The notes under the pieces: model-generated | What the model saw: the letters and a program-made list of their open reading frames with translations, nothing else | What the model was told of the DNA's origin: nothing | The model's database searches: none | Position numbers and translations under genes: made by a program | Shown: piece by piece, positions 53,101 through 62,457 of the stretch | How positions within the stretch are numbered: the stretch's first letter is position 1 | Layout: each line of letters begins with the position of its first letter | Assembly (NCBI RefSeq): GCF_000712975.1 | Contig: NZ_JHQL01000004.1 | Location: 430,539-494,538 of the forward strand | Reading direction: 5' to 3' | DNA from: Vreelandella neptunia | GTDB lineage: Bacteria > Pseudomonadota > Gammaproteobacteria > Pseudomonadales > Halomonadaceae | Length of the DNA: 64,000 nucleotides

Positions 53101-54086
53101 CACTTCAAGCGGCAGAGGAGCTACTGGGTACGTTGTTAGACATTTCTAAACTTGATGCAGGCGCATTAACGCCCCGCCGCAGCCACTTTGCATTAGCCGA
53201 TATCATCCGCCCATTGCGGGCAGAATTTGAAGTGATGGCAGAAGACAGAGGCCTGGATCTCGTGGTTGTGCCAACGCAACAGTGGGTAGACTCAGATCCA
53301 CAAATGCTGCGCAGAATTGTGCAAAACTTTCTCTCTAATGCAATTCGCTATACGCAAGAAGGCCGTGTACTGCTAGGTTGCCGCCGACAAAATGACCGCC
53401 TTTCTATTGAAGTATGGGATAGCGGGCCTGGCATACCAGAATCAAAGCTTACGGAAATTTTTCAAGAATTCCGGCGTTTGGATCAAGTATCACGCCATAA
53501 AGAGAGTGAGAAAGGCCTAGGCTTAGGGCTTTCTATCGCAGACCGTATGAGCCGCGTACTTGACCACCCTATTAAGGTTCGGTCTTGGGTCGGCGTGGGG
53601 ACAGCATTCTGCGTCAGTGTACCTATTGTGGCCGCCCGTGAAGTAACTGTCGCGGATCAAGAACCTCAGAACCGGCGTAGCGGTAATAAGCTAGCGGGTA
53701 CTCGCATAGTGTGTATTGATAATGAAACTCTGATTTTAGAAGGCATGACCGCCATGCTGACAGGCTGGGGATGCGAGGTATTTACAGCCACCAGTATTGG
53801 TGGTGCAAAATCGATTTTGCGTAATATGGACGGTGATCCTGACGCCATCTTGGCAGACTACCACCTAGATAACGAAGTGACCGGCCTAATGGCGCTTGAA
53901 GCCCTTAGTGAGCGCTTTGAAGGAGCGGTACCTGGTATTGTCATCACCGCCGACCGCACCGAAACGGTAGCAGAAGAGATCAAACGTGCGGGTTATCAAC
54001 TGCTACTTAAGCCAGTCAAACCTGCCGCGCTGCGCGCGCTTTTAACTCGCACCCTTCAGGCTAGCCGGGCAGGAGGGAAAACGTAA
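50139..54086 (+). CDS. crbS: Hybrid sensor histidine kinase with SSS-symporter sensor, CrbS type
   Basis: Membrane signalling protein of 1315 residues. The N-terminal half (about 1-530) is a sodium/solute-symporter-like domain of roughly 13 helices. It is followed by a short linker, two PAS domains (about 640-800), a coiled coil, and a HisKA domain with His953 in AAASHDLLQPLNAARL. An HATPase domain (NFLSNAIRYT, GLGLGLSIADRM) and a C-terminal receiver with Asp1240 in ILADYHLDN complete it. This matches CrbS/NahK-like kinases that in Vibrio and Pseudomonas control acetyl-CoA synthetase through CrbR. The adjacent LuxR regulator and acs support that role. Confidence 0.92.
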   Translation: MFHGGLLVAVSLLYIAVLFGIAWFGDRRARTHGASRRRPIIYSLALAIYCTSWTFYGAVGQAATAGWSFASIFVGPILTFLLFWPVLAKMIRVAKHQNVTSIADFIASRYGKTQSLAAFASLVALIGTLPYIALQLKAVSTTFSVLTDAADMTHTPLFGDTAFYVAIVMAIFAILFGTRHTDATEHHEGLIHAVAFESLIKLLAFVVLGAFVTWGMFDGLGELMGHAESQLELQRQLANQDFGQSFWAQTLLAMLAILCLPRQFHVAVVENIHPDDATKARWLFPLYLLAVAFFVVPLAAAGLLLFSESGVEPDTYVLALSMASGQQWLTLLTFIGGFSAATGMVIVAAVAVSIMISNEIVIPALFRLRWFDTKARDYGRLVLRARRLTIVAVLAMAYGFYQLIAEFTSLASIGMLSFAAAAQFAPALIGGLYWKRGNRLGVIVGMNAGFAIWTYSLLMPAMINAGVLPQAWLAGGPLGLTWLSPTTLFGLNLGDPFTHGVMLSLGINLFCYIFVSQVTSQRVVERIQASLFVDSVETRQTSVNRPWTGATTVGDLKVLCERFLGASQVERAFEDYARRAGKPMEDSSRASIDVIQFTERFLASVLGASSARIVVNSALQGRGIGISDVISIVDEASQVLEFNRALLQATIENINQGISVVDQNLRLVVWNQRYLELFRFPDHLIRVGAPMDRIFRYNAHNGEYGPGDPEEHVQLLLDNIRDGQPHRYVRYRQDGSVLEVQGNPMPGGGFVYTYQDITQQKRIEEALIRSENNIRIYTDNVPALIAYFDKECRYLFTNRAYEQAFDIDRNAVIGRRYEDVLPVKKAEERMPWVQRTLAGERVSFEVSMRVNDAMRYMLVTYTPHFGDSQSILGFFALYQDITERRQAEIALKETNETLEERVRERTQALSEANAALRQENRVRAEAEQALRQAKQLAEDANASKTRFLAAASHDLLQPLNAARLFTSALMQNVTASDTQRTISHIDNSLQAAEELLGTLLDISKLDAGALTPRRSHFALADIIRPLRAEFEVMAEDRGLDLVVVPTQQWVDSDPQMLRRIVQNFLSNAIRYTQEGRVLLGCRRQNDRLSIEVWDSGPGIPESKLTEIFQEFRRLDQVSRHKESEKGLGLGLSIADRMSRVLDHPIKVRSWVGVGTAFCVSVPIVAAREVTVADQEPQNRRSGNKLAGTRIVCIDNETLILEGMTAMLTGWGCEVFTATSIGGAKSILRNMDGDPDAILADYHLDNEVTGLMALEALSERFEGAVPGIVITADRTETVAEEIKRAGYQLLLKPVKPAALRALLTRTLQASRAGGKT

Positions 54087-54100
54087 TGATACAGCATAAC

Positions 54101-54480
54101 GTCATTCTCAAATGACGCACCAAACCGTCATTCCCAAATGATGCACCAAACTGTCATTCCCAAATGATGCACCAAACTGTCATTCCCGAGTGGGGTTATC
54201 GGGAATCCAATTTGACCTTATCCGCTGATATGGGTGCGTGCTTCAAAATAGATTCCCGCTAAAAGCACGCGGGAATGACAGAGCGGCGAGACAGATGCAT
54301 CACACCGCCATTCCCGAATGACGCACTAAACCGTCATTCCCAAATGATGCACCAAACTGTCATTCCCGAGTGGGGTTATCGGGAATCCAATTTGATCTTA
54401 CCTGCTGATGTGGGTGCCTGCTTCTAAGTAGATTCCCGCTAAAAGCACGCGGGAATGACAAAGAGGCGAGACACGTATTA
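54101..54480. repeat. 180-bp tandem duplication made of GTCATTCCC repeats
   Basis: Positions 54121-54300 and 54301-54480 are near-identical, a head-to-tail duplication of 180 bp. Each unit begins with 26-bp subrepeats of the form GTCATTCCCAAATGATGCAC plus CAAACT: three copies from 54101 in the first unit, two from 54307 in the second. A REP-like block follows, with GTCATTCCCGAG...TCGGGAATCC and GATTCCCGC...GCGGGAATGAC as hairpin-forming pairs. The array fills the gap between the convergent crbS and crbR genes. It encodes nothing. Confidence 0.92.
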
Positions 54481-54510
54481 GCGAAAAAATATATTAATAT
54501 TAATTAGCTA

Positions 54511-55173
54511 TTAAGAAGAAACTTTCGGCGGCTCTACTTCCAGCTTTTGAGCAGCAATAACCGCCTGAGTGCGCGAATGAACACCTAGCTTGCGCAGAAT
54601 AGCCGTTACGTGCGCTTTAATCGTCGCTTCTGAGACGCTAAGCTCATAAGCGATCTGCTTATTGAGCAGCCCTTCGGTCAGCATATTGAGCACCCGAAAC
54701 TGCTGAGGTGTCAGCGAGGCAATTGCCTCTGCAAAACGTGACTCTTCTTCGCTGGTTTCATCTAATACATTTGCCAATGCTTCTGGCAGCCAAACTTCCC
54801 CTTCCATAATCTCTCCCACCGCTTCAGCAATTAGCTGTAGCGATGATGATTTAGGAATAAAGCCTGATGCGCCATAATCGATTGCGCGTCGTACGACATA
54901 GGGCTCATCACTGCCTGACACAACCGCTACCGGAATATCTGGCATCTGACCTCGCAGTTGAATCAATCCCGAGAAGCCATGCGCGCCAGGCATGTGTAAG
55001 TCCAATAAAATCAAATCAGCATCCGGGTGCCGATTGACGACCTCAGTGGTGGCTTCCATAGTATCGGCTTCGACAATCTCAGCCTGGGGAGCTAATTGGC
55101 GCAACGCCTGGGTAAGCGCTGCACGAAACAGCGGATGGTCGTCAGCGACGATAAACTTATGGGCTACTGCCAT
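54511..55173 (-). CDS. crbR: LuxR-family response regulator, CrbR type
   Basis: Cytoplasmic response regulator of 220 residues. The receiver domain has the acidic pair in IVADDHPLF, phosphoacceptor Asp58 in LILLDLHMPGAHG and the switch region VAVVSGSDEP. The C-terminal NarL/LuxR helix-turn-helix contains LTPQQFRVLNMLTEGLLNKQIAYEL and the recognition segment EATIKAHVTAIL. The ATG at 55173 is 5 nt from GGAGGAA, so the longer frame from 55245 is rejected. It lies convergent to the CrbS-type kinase and next to acs on the same strand. It is the expected partner that activates acs and the symporter. Confidence 0.92.
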   Translation of the reverse strand: MAVAHKFIVADDHPLFRAALTQALRQLAPQAEIVEADTMEATTEVVNRHPDADLILLDLHMPGAHGFSGLIQLRGQMPDIPVAVVSGSDEPYVVRRAIDYGASGFIPKSSSLQLIAEAVGEIMEGEVWLPEALANVLDETSEEESRFAEAIASLTPQQFRVLNMLTEGLLNKQIAYELSVSEATIKAHVTAILRKLGVHSRTQAVIAAQKLEVEPPKVSS

Positions 55174-55320
55174 GGATATTCCTCCGGTTCCTCGAGCAGC
55201 GGGGTTGTTTGCCGCCGCGACGCTAGGCTCATACGGTTGAAGCATGGTACCCCATGGGCTTCGTCATTCCCAAGCATCACATGCATAATTTGTCATCGAT
55301 ACGTCATTAGAACCAAAATA

Positions 55321-55348
55321 ACAGTGCCGGCTTGATAGCCGGCACTGT
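55321..55348 (-). terminator. Strong hairpin between acs and crbR
   Basis: A perfect 11-bp stem, ACAGTGCCGGC/GCCGGCACTGT, with a 6-nt loop. On the minus strand it is followed by TTATTTT, fitting a second terminator for acs ahead of the crbR promoter. Confidence 0.65.
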
Positions 55349-55400
55349 AACAGACTGAACTAGTTTGCCCTAATTAACATAGCAACCAGTTGACATCCGT

Positions 55401-55436
55401 CATTAAAAAGCACTCCCCCAACAAGGCAGGGGGAGT
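55401..55436 (-). terminator. Rho-independent terminator of acs
   Basis: On the minus strand, stem ACTCCCCC/GGGGGAGT (9-nt loop) is followed by GCTTTTT, starting about 7 bp after the acs stop codon. Confidence 0.8.
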
Positions 55437-55442
55437 AAAACA

Positions 55443-57392
55443 TCACTGGTTGGCACGATGCTCAATGAGTTCATCAACCACCGATGGGTCAGCTAGTGTA
55501 CTGGTATCCCCCAAGCCGTCGCACTCATTCGCAGCAATCTTGCGTAGAATGCGGCGCATAATCTTACCTGAACGCGTCTTAGGAAGGCCTGGCGCCCACT
55601 GGATCACATCTGGCGATGCGATTGGACCAATATCTTTACGCACCCACTGGGTTAACTCTTTCTTAAGTTCATCGGTAGGGTCAATACCATCGTTTAGCGT
55701 GACATAGATATAGATACCCTGACCCTTAATATCGTGCGGGAAGCCAACAACAGCGGCTTCTGCCACTGCTGAATGAGCGACTAAAGACGACTCGATTTCA
55801 GCAGTACCCATACGGTGTCCAGAAACGTTAAGTACGTCGTCTACACGGCCTGTAATCCAGTAATAGCCATCCTCATCACGGCGGCAACCATCTCCTGTGA
55901 AGTACATACCGTCGTAGGTAGAGAAGTACGTTTGTACAAAGCGTTCGTGGTCTCCCCAAATGGAGCGTGCTTGCCCCGGCCAGGAATCAAGGATCACTAA
56001 GTTGCCTTCTGCTTCACCTTCTAGCAGATGGCCCTCGTTGTCTACCAGTGCAGGGTTCACACCAAAGAAGGGCGTGGTAGCAGAGCCAGGCTTCAGATCA
56101 GTAGCGCCAGGCAGGGGCGCGATCATAATGCCGCCTGTTTCTGTTTGCCACCACGTATCCACAATCGGACATTTCTCATTGCCGATGACGCGATAGAACC
56201 ACTCCCAAGCTTCTGGGTTGATAGGTTCGCCCACAGATCCTAACAAGCGTAGCGATTCGCGCTTGCTAGAATCCATGACGTTGTCGCCATGCGCCATAAG
56301 CGCACGGACAGCAGTAGGTGCAGTATAAAGAATATTAACCTGATGCTTATCAACAATTTCGCCCATGCGTCCATGGGTAGGATAGCTTGGCACACCTTCA
56401 AACATTAACGTGGTAGCGCCATTGGCAAGCGGTCCATACACGATGTAGCTGTGACCTGTCACCCAGCCTACGTCCGCTGTGCACCAGTATACCTCGCCTT
56501 CTTGATAGTCGAAGATATATTGATGGGTCATCGCAGCGTAGGTCAGGTAGCCACCGGTAGTATGCTTCAGACCTTTCGGCGCGCCCGTAGAGCCGGAGGT
56601 ATACAGAATAAACAGCGGGTCTTCAGCATTCATGGTTTCGGCAGCACACTCGGTAGACTGCTTATCCACTAGCTCGTCAAACCAGATGTCACGCCCATCC
56701 TGCCACTCAATATCACCACCGGTGCGCTTCACCACCAATACGTTTTTGCACACATCCGTGCCATCACGGGTTAACGCTGAGTCGACGTTCTCTTTAAGAG
56801 GAACGTGTTTGCCACCACGCACCGACTCATCGGCAGTAATCACCAATTTAGAATCAGCACCAATGACGCGCTGAGCCACTGCGTCCGGCGAAAAACCACC
56901 AAACACCACGGAGTGAACGGCTCCAATGCGAGCGCAGGCCAACATGGCCATGGCTGCCTCAGGAATCATTGGCATGTACAACGTGACTGTATCGCCTTTC
57001 TTAATACCCAGCGATTTCAGCCCGTTGGCCAGCTGGTTCGTGCGCTCGTAAAGCTCACGGTAAGTGATATTTTTTGAATCGTTGGGATTATCGCCTTCCC
57101 AAATAATCGCCGTTTGGTCGCCACGCTTTTCCAAGTGACGATCTAAACAGTTGGCGCTGACGTTAAGCTCACCATCTTCAAACCAACGGATATCAACGTT
57201 GTCTCGTGAGAATGAGGTATTTTTAATCTTGGTTGGCGTCTTGATCCAATCAAGCCGCTTTGCCTGTTCGGCCCAGAAACTCTCTGGATCGTTCATGGAC
57301 TGTTGATACATTGCCGCATATTTATCTTTATCAGCCCATGCACTGGCAGCGATATTATCGCGCACTGGATAGACGTTATTATGCTCGCTCAT
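55443..57392 (-). CDS. acs: Acetyl-CoA synthetase
   Basis: Activates acetate with ATP and CoA to acetyl-CoA through an acetyl-AMP intermediate. It has 649 residues, standard length. Key motifs: AMP-binding P-loop [48 protein letters not shown], and the C-terminal [17 protein letters not shown]. The last contains the lysine whose acetylation inactivates Acs in other bacteria. AGAGG lies 7 nt before the ATG. Placement beside crbR and the symporter marks it as the main output of the acetate switch. Confidence 0.97.
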   Translation of the reverse strand: MSEHNNVYPVRDNIAASAWADKDKYAAMYQQSMNDPESFWAEQAKRLDWIKTPTKIKNTSFSRDNVDIRWFEDGELNVSANCLDRHLEKRGDQTAIIWEGDNPNDSKNITYRELYERTNQLANGLKSLGIKKGDTVTLYMPMIPEAAMAMLACARIGAVHSVVFGGFSPDAVAQRVIGADSKLVITADESVRGGKHVPLKENVDSALTRDGTDVCKNVLVVKRTGGDIEWQDGRDIWFDELVDKQSTECAAETMNAEDPLFILYTSGSTGAPKGLKHTTGGYLTYAAMTHQYIFDYQEGEVYWCTADVGWVTGHSYIVYGPLANGATTLMFEGVPSYPTHGRMGEIVDKHQVNILYTAPTAVRALMAHGDNVMDSSKRESLRLLGSVGEPINPEAWEWFYRVIGNEKCPIVDTWWQTETGGIMIAPLPGATDLKPGSATTPFFGVNPALVDNEGHLLEGEAEGNLVILDSWPGQARSIWGDHERFVQTYFSTYDGMYFTGDGCRRDEDGYYWITGRVDDVLNVSGHRMGTAEIESSLVAHSAVAEAAVVGFPHDIKGQGIYIYVTLNDGIDPTDELKKELTQWVRKDIGPIASPDVIQWAPGLPKTRSGKIMRRILRKIAANECDGLGDTSTLADPSVVDELIEHRANQ

Positions 57393-57560
57393 GAAATTGC
57401 CTCTGTCCGTGAAAATGCACTTTCTGGAAATGTAGTCGGTATTATTATTAGTCGCACCGATACGTTAAATATTTATCTAGCATAAACCTCCCAAGGCCAG
57501 CTTCCCTTTAGACATTGGTATTAACATTTTTTAAATTAAAAACAATAGCTTAAATCACTT

Positions 57561-58109
57561 TCATGCTTTTTCAAAAGAGCTGTAGACCAAGGTCTGATCA
57601 CAATGGCGGCAGCGATAGCGGCTCCCCTTTGCTACTAAAGCGTGACGCCTAGCGGTAAAACGATGTGTTTGACAACCGCATTGATAATAATAAGGGCGCG
57701 ACTGTGCTTCCTTAATGTCAAAATGATGGGTCACCTTAGGGGTAAGACCAAACAGATCGCGCATGACAACTTGCCATTCACGTCCATGGGGTTTAAATCG
57801 CGCACCATTTGCTAAATGAAAAACCAGCCAATGTGCCATTTCATGAGGAATCACCTCGTCAAAAAAGGCTTGCCGATTATTACTCAGCAAAACAAGATTA
57901 AAACGTAGTCCTCCACGCCCCAAATGCGCCTGCCCTGCCGAGGCACCTGTTAGGTCGAACCACAGCATTGGTGCAGGCAACGTAGGATAGACTTCTTGAC
58001 AGCGTTTTAAGGCTTCATCAGCCCTTTCTCGCACAGCGTGCTTGAGCGCTTCTGACGATAGCATCGCGAGTTTTTCAGCAGGCCAAGGGGGCAGTGGTAG
58101 CGTCTTCAT
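57561..58109 (-). CDS. SprT-family zinc metalloprotease-like protein
   Basis: Cytoplasmic protein of 182 residues. It has the zinc-binding HExxH motif in VIPHEMAHWLVFH, a downstream histidine in FKPHGREWQ, and a C-terminal zinc ribbon (YQCGCQTHRF...YRCRHCDQTL). Length and layout match E. coli SprT and are related to the SprTN1/Spartan proteases that digest DNA-protein crosslinks. Bacterial function is not well defined. It is convergent with nothing and divergent from the UPF0149 gene. Confidence 0.88.
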   Translation of the reverse strand: MKTLPLPPWPAEKLAMLSSEALKHAVRERADEALKRCQEVYPTLPAPMLWFDLTGASAGQAHLGRGGLRFNLVLLSNNRQAFFDEVIPHEMAHWLVFHLANGARFKPHGREWQVVMRDLFGLTPKVTHHFDIKEAQSRPYYYQCGCQTHRFTARRHALVAKGSRYRCRHCDQTLVYSSFEKA

Positions 58110-58199
58110 TAGTGATAAACTAGCTCATAATGATGTCGCCAACGATTGTTGCCGATTAACATCGTTTTCTCAAAGTCGATTTTTATGATGAGGCCCCCT

Positions 58200-58874
58200 A
58201 TGGCAGAGCGCAATAATGTGCCCGCAGCAACGTCGCCCACTACTACCCCGCCTCAGCCGCTGCTTGACGATGAGCAGCTTGATAGATTGGACGACTTTCT
58301 CGATTCAGAGCAAGTGGGCGAAGATGCATTGGATCTTATCTCTGCCCATGGCTTTTTAGTGGCACTGGCAGTCGCCCCTAGCGAATTACCCTCCCAGCAA
58401 TGGCTAAATGAGCTATTTCAGGGAGAGCCCAGCTACCGTGACGATGCCGAACGAGACGAGATTACCCAATTACTAACACTGCTGCGTGATAACGCAGTTG
58501 CAGTGCTTGAACAAGGTGGCCTACCAGAACTACCCTTCGAGCTAACGCTAGACGGCATTCCCGCAGAGGAAACACCGATCGGAGACTGGTGTGCGGGCTT
58601 TATGGAAGGTGTCTTTAGTGATGAAAGCGCTTGGTTTGAGGAAGACGAAGAGGCCGCAGCCACTCTGCTGCTGCCCTTTATGTCGCTCTCAGGGTTATTC
58701 GATGATGAGCCCGAAATGGCAGAAATGGCCCAAGATCAAGCCAGCCAGGAAACCTTTGCCGCTCAACTGCCAGAATTAGTACTGGACCTTTATCTACACT
58801 ACCGCGTGCCTCCTGAAACACCAAAACCCAAGCCACGCAAGAAAACGCCAGCCAAAAATAAAAAGCGTAAATGA
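58200..58874 (+). CDS. UPF0149 (YecA/YgfB) family protein
   Basis: Acidic cytoplasmic protein of 224 residues. LDDFLDSEQVGEDALDLISAHGFLVALAVAP and WCAGFMEGVFSDESAW are the two family blocks. A basic Pro/Lys tail (PKPRKKTPAKNKKRK) ends the protein in place of the SEC-C zinc motif seen in some YecA proteins. Of the in-frame starts, the ATG at 58200 has GAGG 6 nt upstream. Function of the family is not settled. Its end lies 7 bp from the convergent phospholipase-D-like gene. Confidence 0.82.
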   Translation: MAERNNVPAATSPTTTPPQPLLDDEQLDRLDDFLDSEQVGEDALDLISAHGFLVALAVAPSELPSQQWLNELFQGEPSYRDDAERDEITQLLTLLRDNAVAVLEQGGLPELPFELTLDGIPAEETPIGDWCAGFMEGVFSDESAWFEEDEEAAATLLLPFMSLSGLFDDEPEMAEMAQDQASQETFAAQLPELVLDLYLHYRVPPETPKPKPRKKTPAKNKKRK

Positions 58875-58881
58875 GCGGTCT

Positions 58882-60000
58882 TTATTTAAGGCGGGTGACA
58901 ATCCCATCTATAACACCATAAACCCACTCTCGGGCCCGCTGCCCCCAGGGCCGTGCGGCCCAGGCAGTGGCATCGACTTCTTGGCTAGCGGCGAAGTTAC
59001 GCTCAAATAGCGCCTGAACCTCGCAGGCAAAGGCTGAGCTGTCTATTTCTTGGTTAGCTTCAAGGTTCCAATGCAGGTTCCAGTGATCGAAGTTACAGGA
59101 CCCAATGCTGACCCAATTATCTGCTAGCACACACTTGGCATGAATAAACGTAGGTTGAAACTCAAAAATTCGTACGCCTGCTTTTAACATTACTTGGTAA
59201 AAGCGCTGCCCTGCATAACGCACTCCTGGGTGGTCATGCTTACTCCCTGGCAACAACAAACGAACATCAATGCCACGGCGTGCCGCCCGAATAAGGCGTC
59301 GGCGTAGCGTGAAGGTCGGGACAAAATAAGGCGTACACAACCAGAGCCGCTGGTTTGCCTTATTTACCTGGGCATAAAGCGAGTGGCGAATTGCTTGATA
59401 ACGATACCCTTGCGCTGACATCACACGGCCGCATATACCATCAGCATAATGCTCTGCTGTCCGCTGTTTTGGCAGCGCGCGACACTGCCTATCACCTGCT
59501 CGCCGGGTTAGCCGGGAATGCCATAAACGGCGAAAAAGCCTTTCCCAATCGGCCACTACCGGGCCTTCAATACGCAGCGCAATTTCATACCATGCTTCCA
59601 AAAACTCATCTACCGCGCCAAACCCGCCAGTAAAAGCAATCTCCCCATCAACGACAACAATTTTGCGGTGGTCACGACTTAAGTTGCGAGCTAACGAGTG
59701 AAAACCGATAGGATTGAAGAACCTTAACACGACACCTGCTTGCTCTAGGCGTTTACGGTCATGATGCTCCAACCCCATTGAGCCATAGCCGTCGAGCAAT
59801 AAATACACCTCCACGCCGCGCTCGGCAGCGTTAATCAGCGCATCACTTACTTGGCTCGCTAGTTTACCTGACTCCATCAAATAGAGTTCTACCAGCACAT
59901 AGTGCTGCGCCTGGTTAACAGCTTCAAACATAGCAGGCAAAAACCGAGTCGCTTCTGGCAGCAGGGCAATACGGTTGCCTTCTCGCCACACGTGCTGCAT
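58882..60000 (-). CDS. Phospholipase D-like cardiolipin synthase, ClsB type
   Basis: Membrane-associated phosphatidyl transferase, 372 residues without N-terminal transmembrane helices, as in ClsB-type enzymes. Two HKD catalytic motifs are present: DHRKIVVVDGEIAFTGG near residue 110 and IHAKCVLADNWVSIGSCNFD near residue 290. Both halves keep the histidine, lysine and aspartate. Members join two phosphatidylglycerol molecules, or phosphatidylglycerol and phosphatidylethanolamine, to make cardiolipin. GAGGGAG precedes the ATG. Confidence 0.88.
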   Translation of the reverse strand: MQHVWREGNRIALLPEATRFLPAMFEAVNQAQHYVLVELYLMESGKLASQVSDALINAAERGVEVYLLLDGYGSMGLEHHDRKRLEQAGVVLRFFNPIGFHSLARNLSRDHRKIVVVDGEIAFTGGFGAVDEFLEAWYEIALRIEGPVVADWERLFRRLWHSRLTRRAGDRQCRALPKQRTAEHYADGICGRVMSAQGYRYQAIRHSLYAQVNKANQRLWLCTPYFVPTFTLRRRLIRAARRGIDVRLLLPGSKHDHPGVRYAGQRFYQVMLKAGVRIFEFQPTFIHAKCVLADNWVSIGSCNFDHWNLHWNLEANQEIDSSAFACEVQALFERNFAASQEVDATAWAARPWGQRAREWVYGVIDGIVTRLK

Positions 60001-60027
60001 AGAGACTCCCTCTCTTGATGAAACGGC

Positions 60028-60747
60028 TTAGCGGCGAATCAACGAACGATGTACGTACAAATCGTAACGGCTCGTTTTACCTTCTAGCGTATGCTGTGGT
60101 GCAGGCCCAGCAATCGGAGGCGCTTTACGAGGTCGTTTAACCACCACGCGATGTGTCGCTACATCCAGCGCGGCTTCTAATAAGCGCGGAGCATCAGCAT
60201 CATCCCCCGCCAGCTCTCGAAACAAACGCATCTCTTTTTTGACTAATGCCGATTTTTCACGGTGTGGAAACATCGGATCAAGATGAATAACGTCAGGAGC
60301 AAAAGCTGCGCTTGCTACAATAGCAGCAAGCTGCTCGGCTGCATCGCCATGGCGAAGCGTCATACGCGATGCAATCTCTGCTGTCGCGTCTGTTTTTGCG
60401 GCACGGGCGAGGCCATCTTGAAGCAACGCGGCAATCGCTGCGACGCGCTCAATCAATAACACCTGAGCGCCCAAGCTGGCTAACACAAAGCTATCACGCC
60501 CTAACCCCGCAGTGGCATCCACAACACAAGGGGTAATACCTTTAGCCAGCCCACAGGCTTTTGCCACTAGCTGCCCGCGCCCGCCACCAAACTGACGCCG
60601 ATGAGCCGCTTTACCAGCGGCGAAATCGACGCTTAGGGGATTTCCGTATTGGCGATCATCCCCTGACAGGGCCAACTGGCCATTCACATAGCTAAGCGCT
60701 AACCCCGTCGGCAACGCAAGCGAGGAGGGATTCACCACCTGACTCAT
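60028..60747 (-). CDS. rsmJ: 16S rRNA (guanine-1516-N2)-methyltransferase
   Basis: SAM-dependent RNA methyltransferase modifying G1516 of 16S rRNA. It has 239 residues. The signatures [58 protein letters not shown] and the catalytic-loop [20 protein letters not shown] are characteristic of RsmJ. The start overlaps the stop of tsaB (ATGA), indicating coupled translation. Confidence 0.95.
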   Translation of the reverse strand: MSQVVNPSSLALPTGLALSYVNGQLALSGDDRQYGNPLSVDFAAGKAAHRRQFGGGRGQLVAKACGLAKGITPCVVDATAGLGRDSFVLASLGAQVLLIERVAAIAALLQDGLARAAKTDATAEIASRMTLRHGDAAEQLAAIVASAAFAPDVIHLDPMFPHREKSALVKKEMRLFRELAGDDADAPRLLEAALDVATHRVVVKRPRKAPPIAGPAPQHTLEGKTSRYDLYVHRSLIRR

Positions 60748-61445
60748 GTTGACTTTTTCCAGGCAACGTCATTGCGCAAATAAACCGGCTGTACCTCATG
60801 GGCCGATTGGCCCAAACCCGCTTCTAAATCGCGAATGGCCAACCATGCCATCTCTTCCGCCCGAGGTTCAAGATCAGTGAGGTGCTGAGACATCGCCGTT
60901 TGCGTGCTTAACGTAAACTCATCCCACAGTGTAAAACCTGACCCCACACCTACCCAGTCGGTTTCGCTGGCAGGTAAGCAAAAATTTGTCGGCGCGATGA
61001 CAATCTCATCGCTTTTTAAGCTAAGGGTGTCGTTAAGGCAGTGCCAAGTAGCCGCATAAACTTCTCCCATTCGGGCATCTAACGCGGTGACTACATGGCG
61101 AAAATGGTAGCGGCGGTGGGCCTGCAGAGCGAGTGCTTCTAAGGTAGAGATACCCAGCAATGGACAATCCAACCCAAACGCCAAGCCTTGCGCTGCACCC
61201 GCAGCAATACGCAAGCCAGTAAATGAACCGGGCCCACGCCCAAACGCGACAGCATCTAACTGCTGGGCCGATATATTGGCTTCAGCAAGTATGTCATCCA
61301 CCATCGGCATCAAACGCCGAGTATGAGCTCGCGGTGTCATCTCAAAACGCGCCAAACAGTCACGCTGATTACCCTGTTGACGCAACAAAGCCGCTGAGCA
61401 GGCACTAGAAGATGCATCCAGTGCGAGAAGGTATAACGATGACAT
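60744..61445 (-). CDS. tsaB: tRNA threonylcarbamoyladenosine biosynthesis protein TsaB
   Basis: Partner of TsaD and TsaE in adding threonylcarbamoyl to A37 of ANN-decoding tRNAs. It has 233 residues. The ASKHA-fold N-terminus [16 protein letters not shown] and the block [28 protein letters not shown] are diagnostic. It is translated before rsmJ and follows adk on the same strand after a 110-bp gap with a strong hairpin. Confidence 0.94.
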   Translation of the reverse strand: MSSLYLLALDASSSACSAALLRQQGNQRDCLARFEMTPRAHTRRLMPMVDDILAEANISAQQLDAVAFGRGPGSFTGLRIAAGAAQGLAFGLDCPLLGISTLEALALQAHRRYHFRHVVTALDARMGEVYAATWHCLNDTLSLKSDEIVIAPTNFCLPASETDWVGVGSGFTLWDEFTLSTQTAMSQHLTDLEPRAEEMAWLAIRDLEAGLGQSAHEVQPVYLRNDVAWKKST

Positions 61446-61499
61446 CGGTTCTGCACTCCCTAAAATAGTCGGCCATTATACCTTTACACAGCTCCAACG

Positions 61500-61532
61500 A
61501 CGATGGCCCGCAGGAAACCTGCGGGCCATCGT
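61500..61532 (-). terminator. Long hairpin between adk and tsaB
   Basis: A 15-bp perfect stem (ACGATGGCCCGCAGG and complement) with an AAA/TTT loop. It has no T-run on the minus strand. It ends the adk mRNA by structure or acts as a processing/stability element. Confidence 0.6.
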
Positions 61533-61554
61533 ACAAATCACTAGCAACCGTTAC

Positions 61555-62226
<672 letters not shown>

Positions 62227-62410
62227 TTAGTCGTTAGATATAAGTAATGTTGAACAATGGACTGACAATAACCGTGCCGTTCGGACGACACAACTCCCCA
62301 AAAGCCTGATAATGCATTTTTTTAACATTTTCTTAAGCAAAAACAGTGAACTGGCAACTCCTTGTACTTTGGTCACCCCTGCTTCGCTGACCTATCGAAC
62401 CGTTTTAAAC

Positions 62411-62440
62411 ACAAGCGGCGCCCTAGTGGGCGCCGCTTGT
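62411..62440 (-). terminator. Terminator after aceF
   Basis: The 13-bp stem ACAAGCGGCGCCC/GGGCGCCGCTTGT with a TAGT loop is followed on the minus strand by GTTTAAAA. It starts about 18 bp after the aceF stop codon. Confidence 0.75.
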
Positions 62441-62457
62441 GGCTTACTGTGAGACGA

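Noticed and set aside
54101..54358. Regular 26-bp GTCATTCCC repeats that resemble a CRISPR array
   Set aside because: The repeats are contiguous without unique spacers and no cas genes are nearby; they are a tandem/REP-like array.
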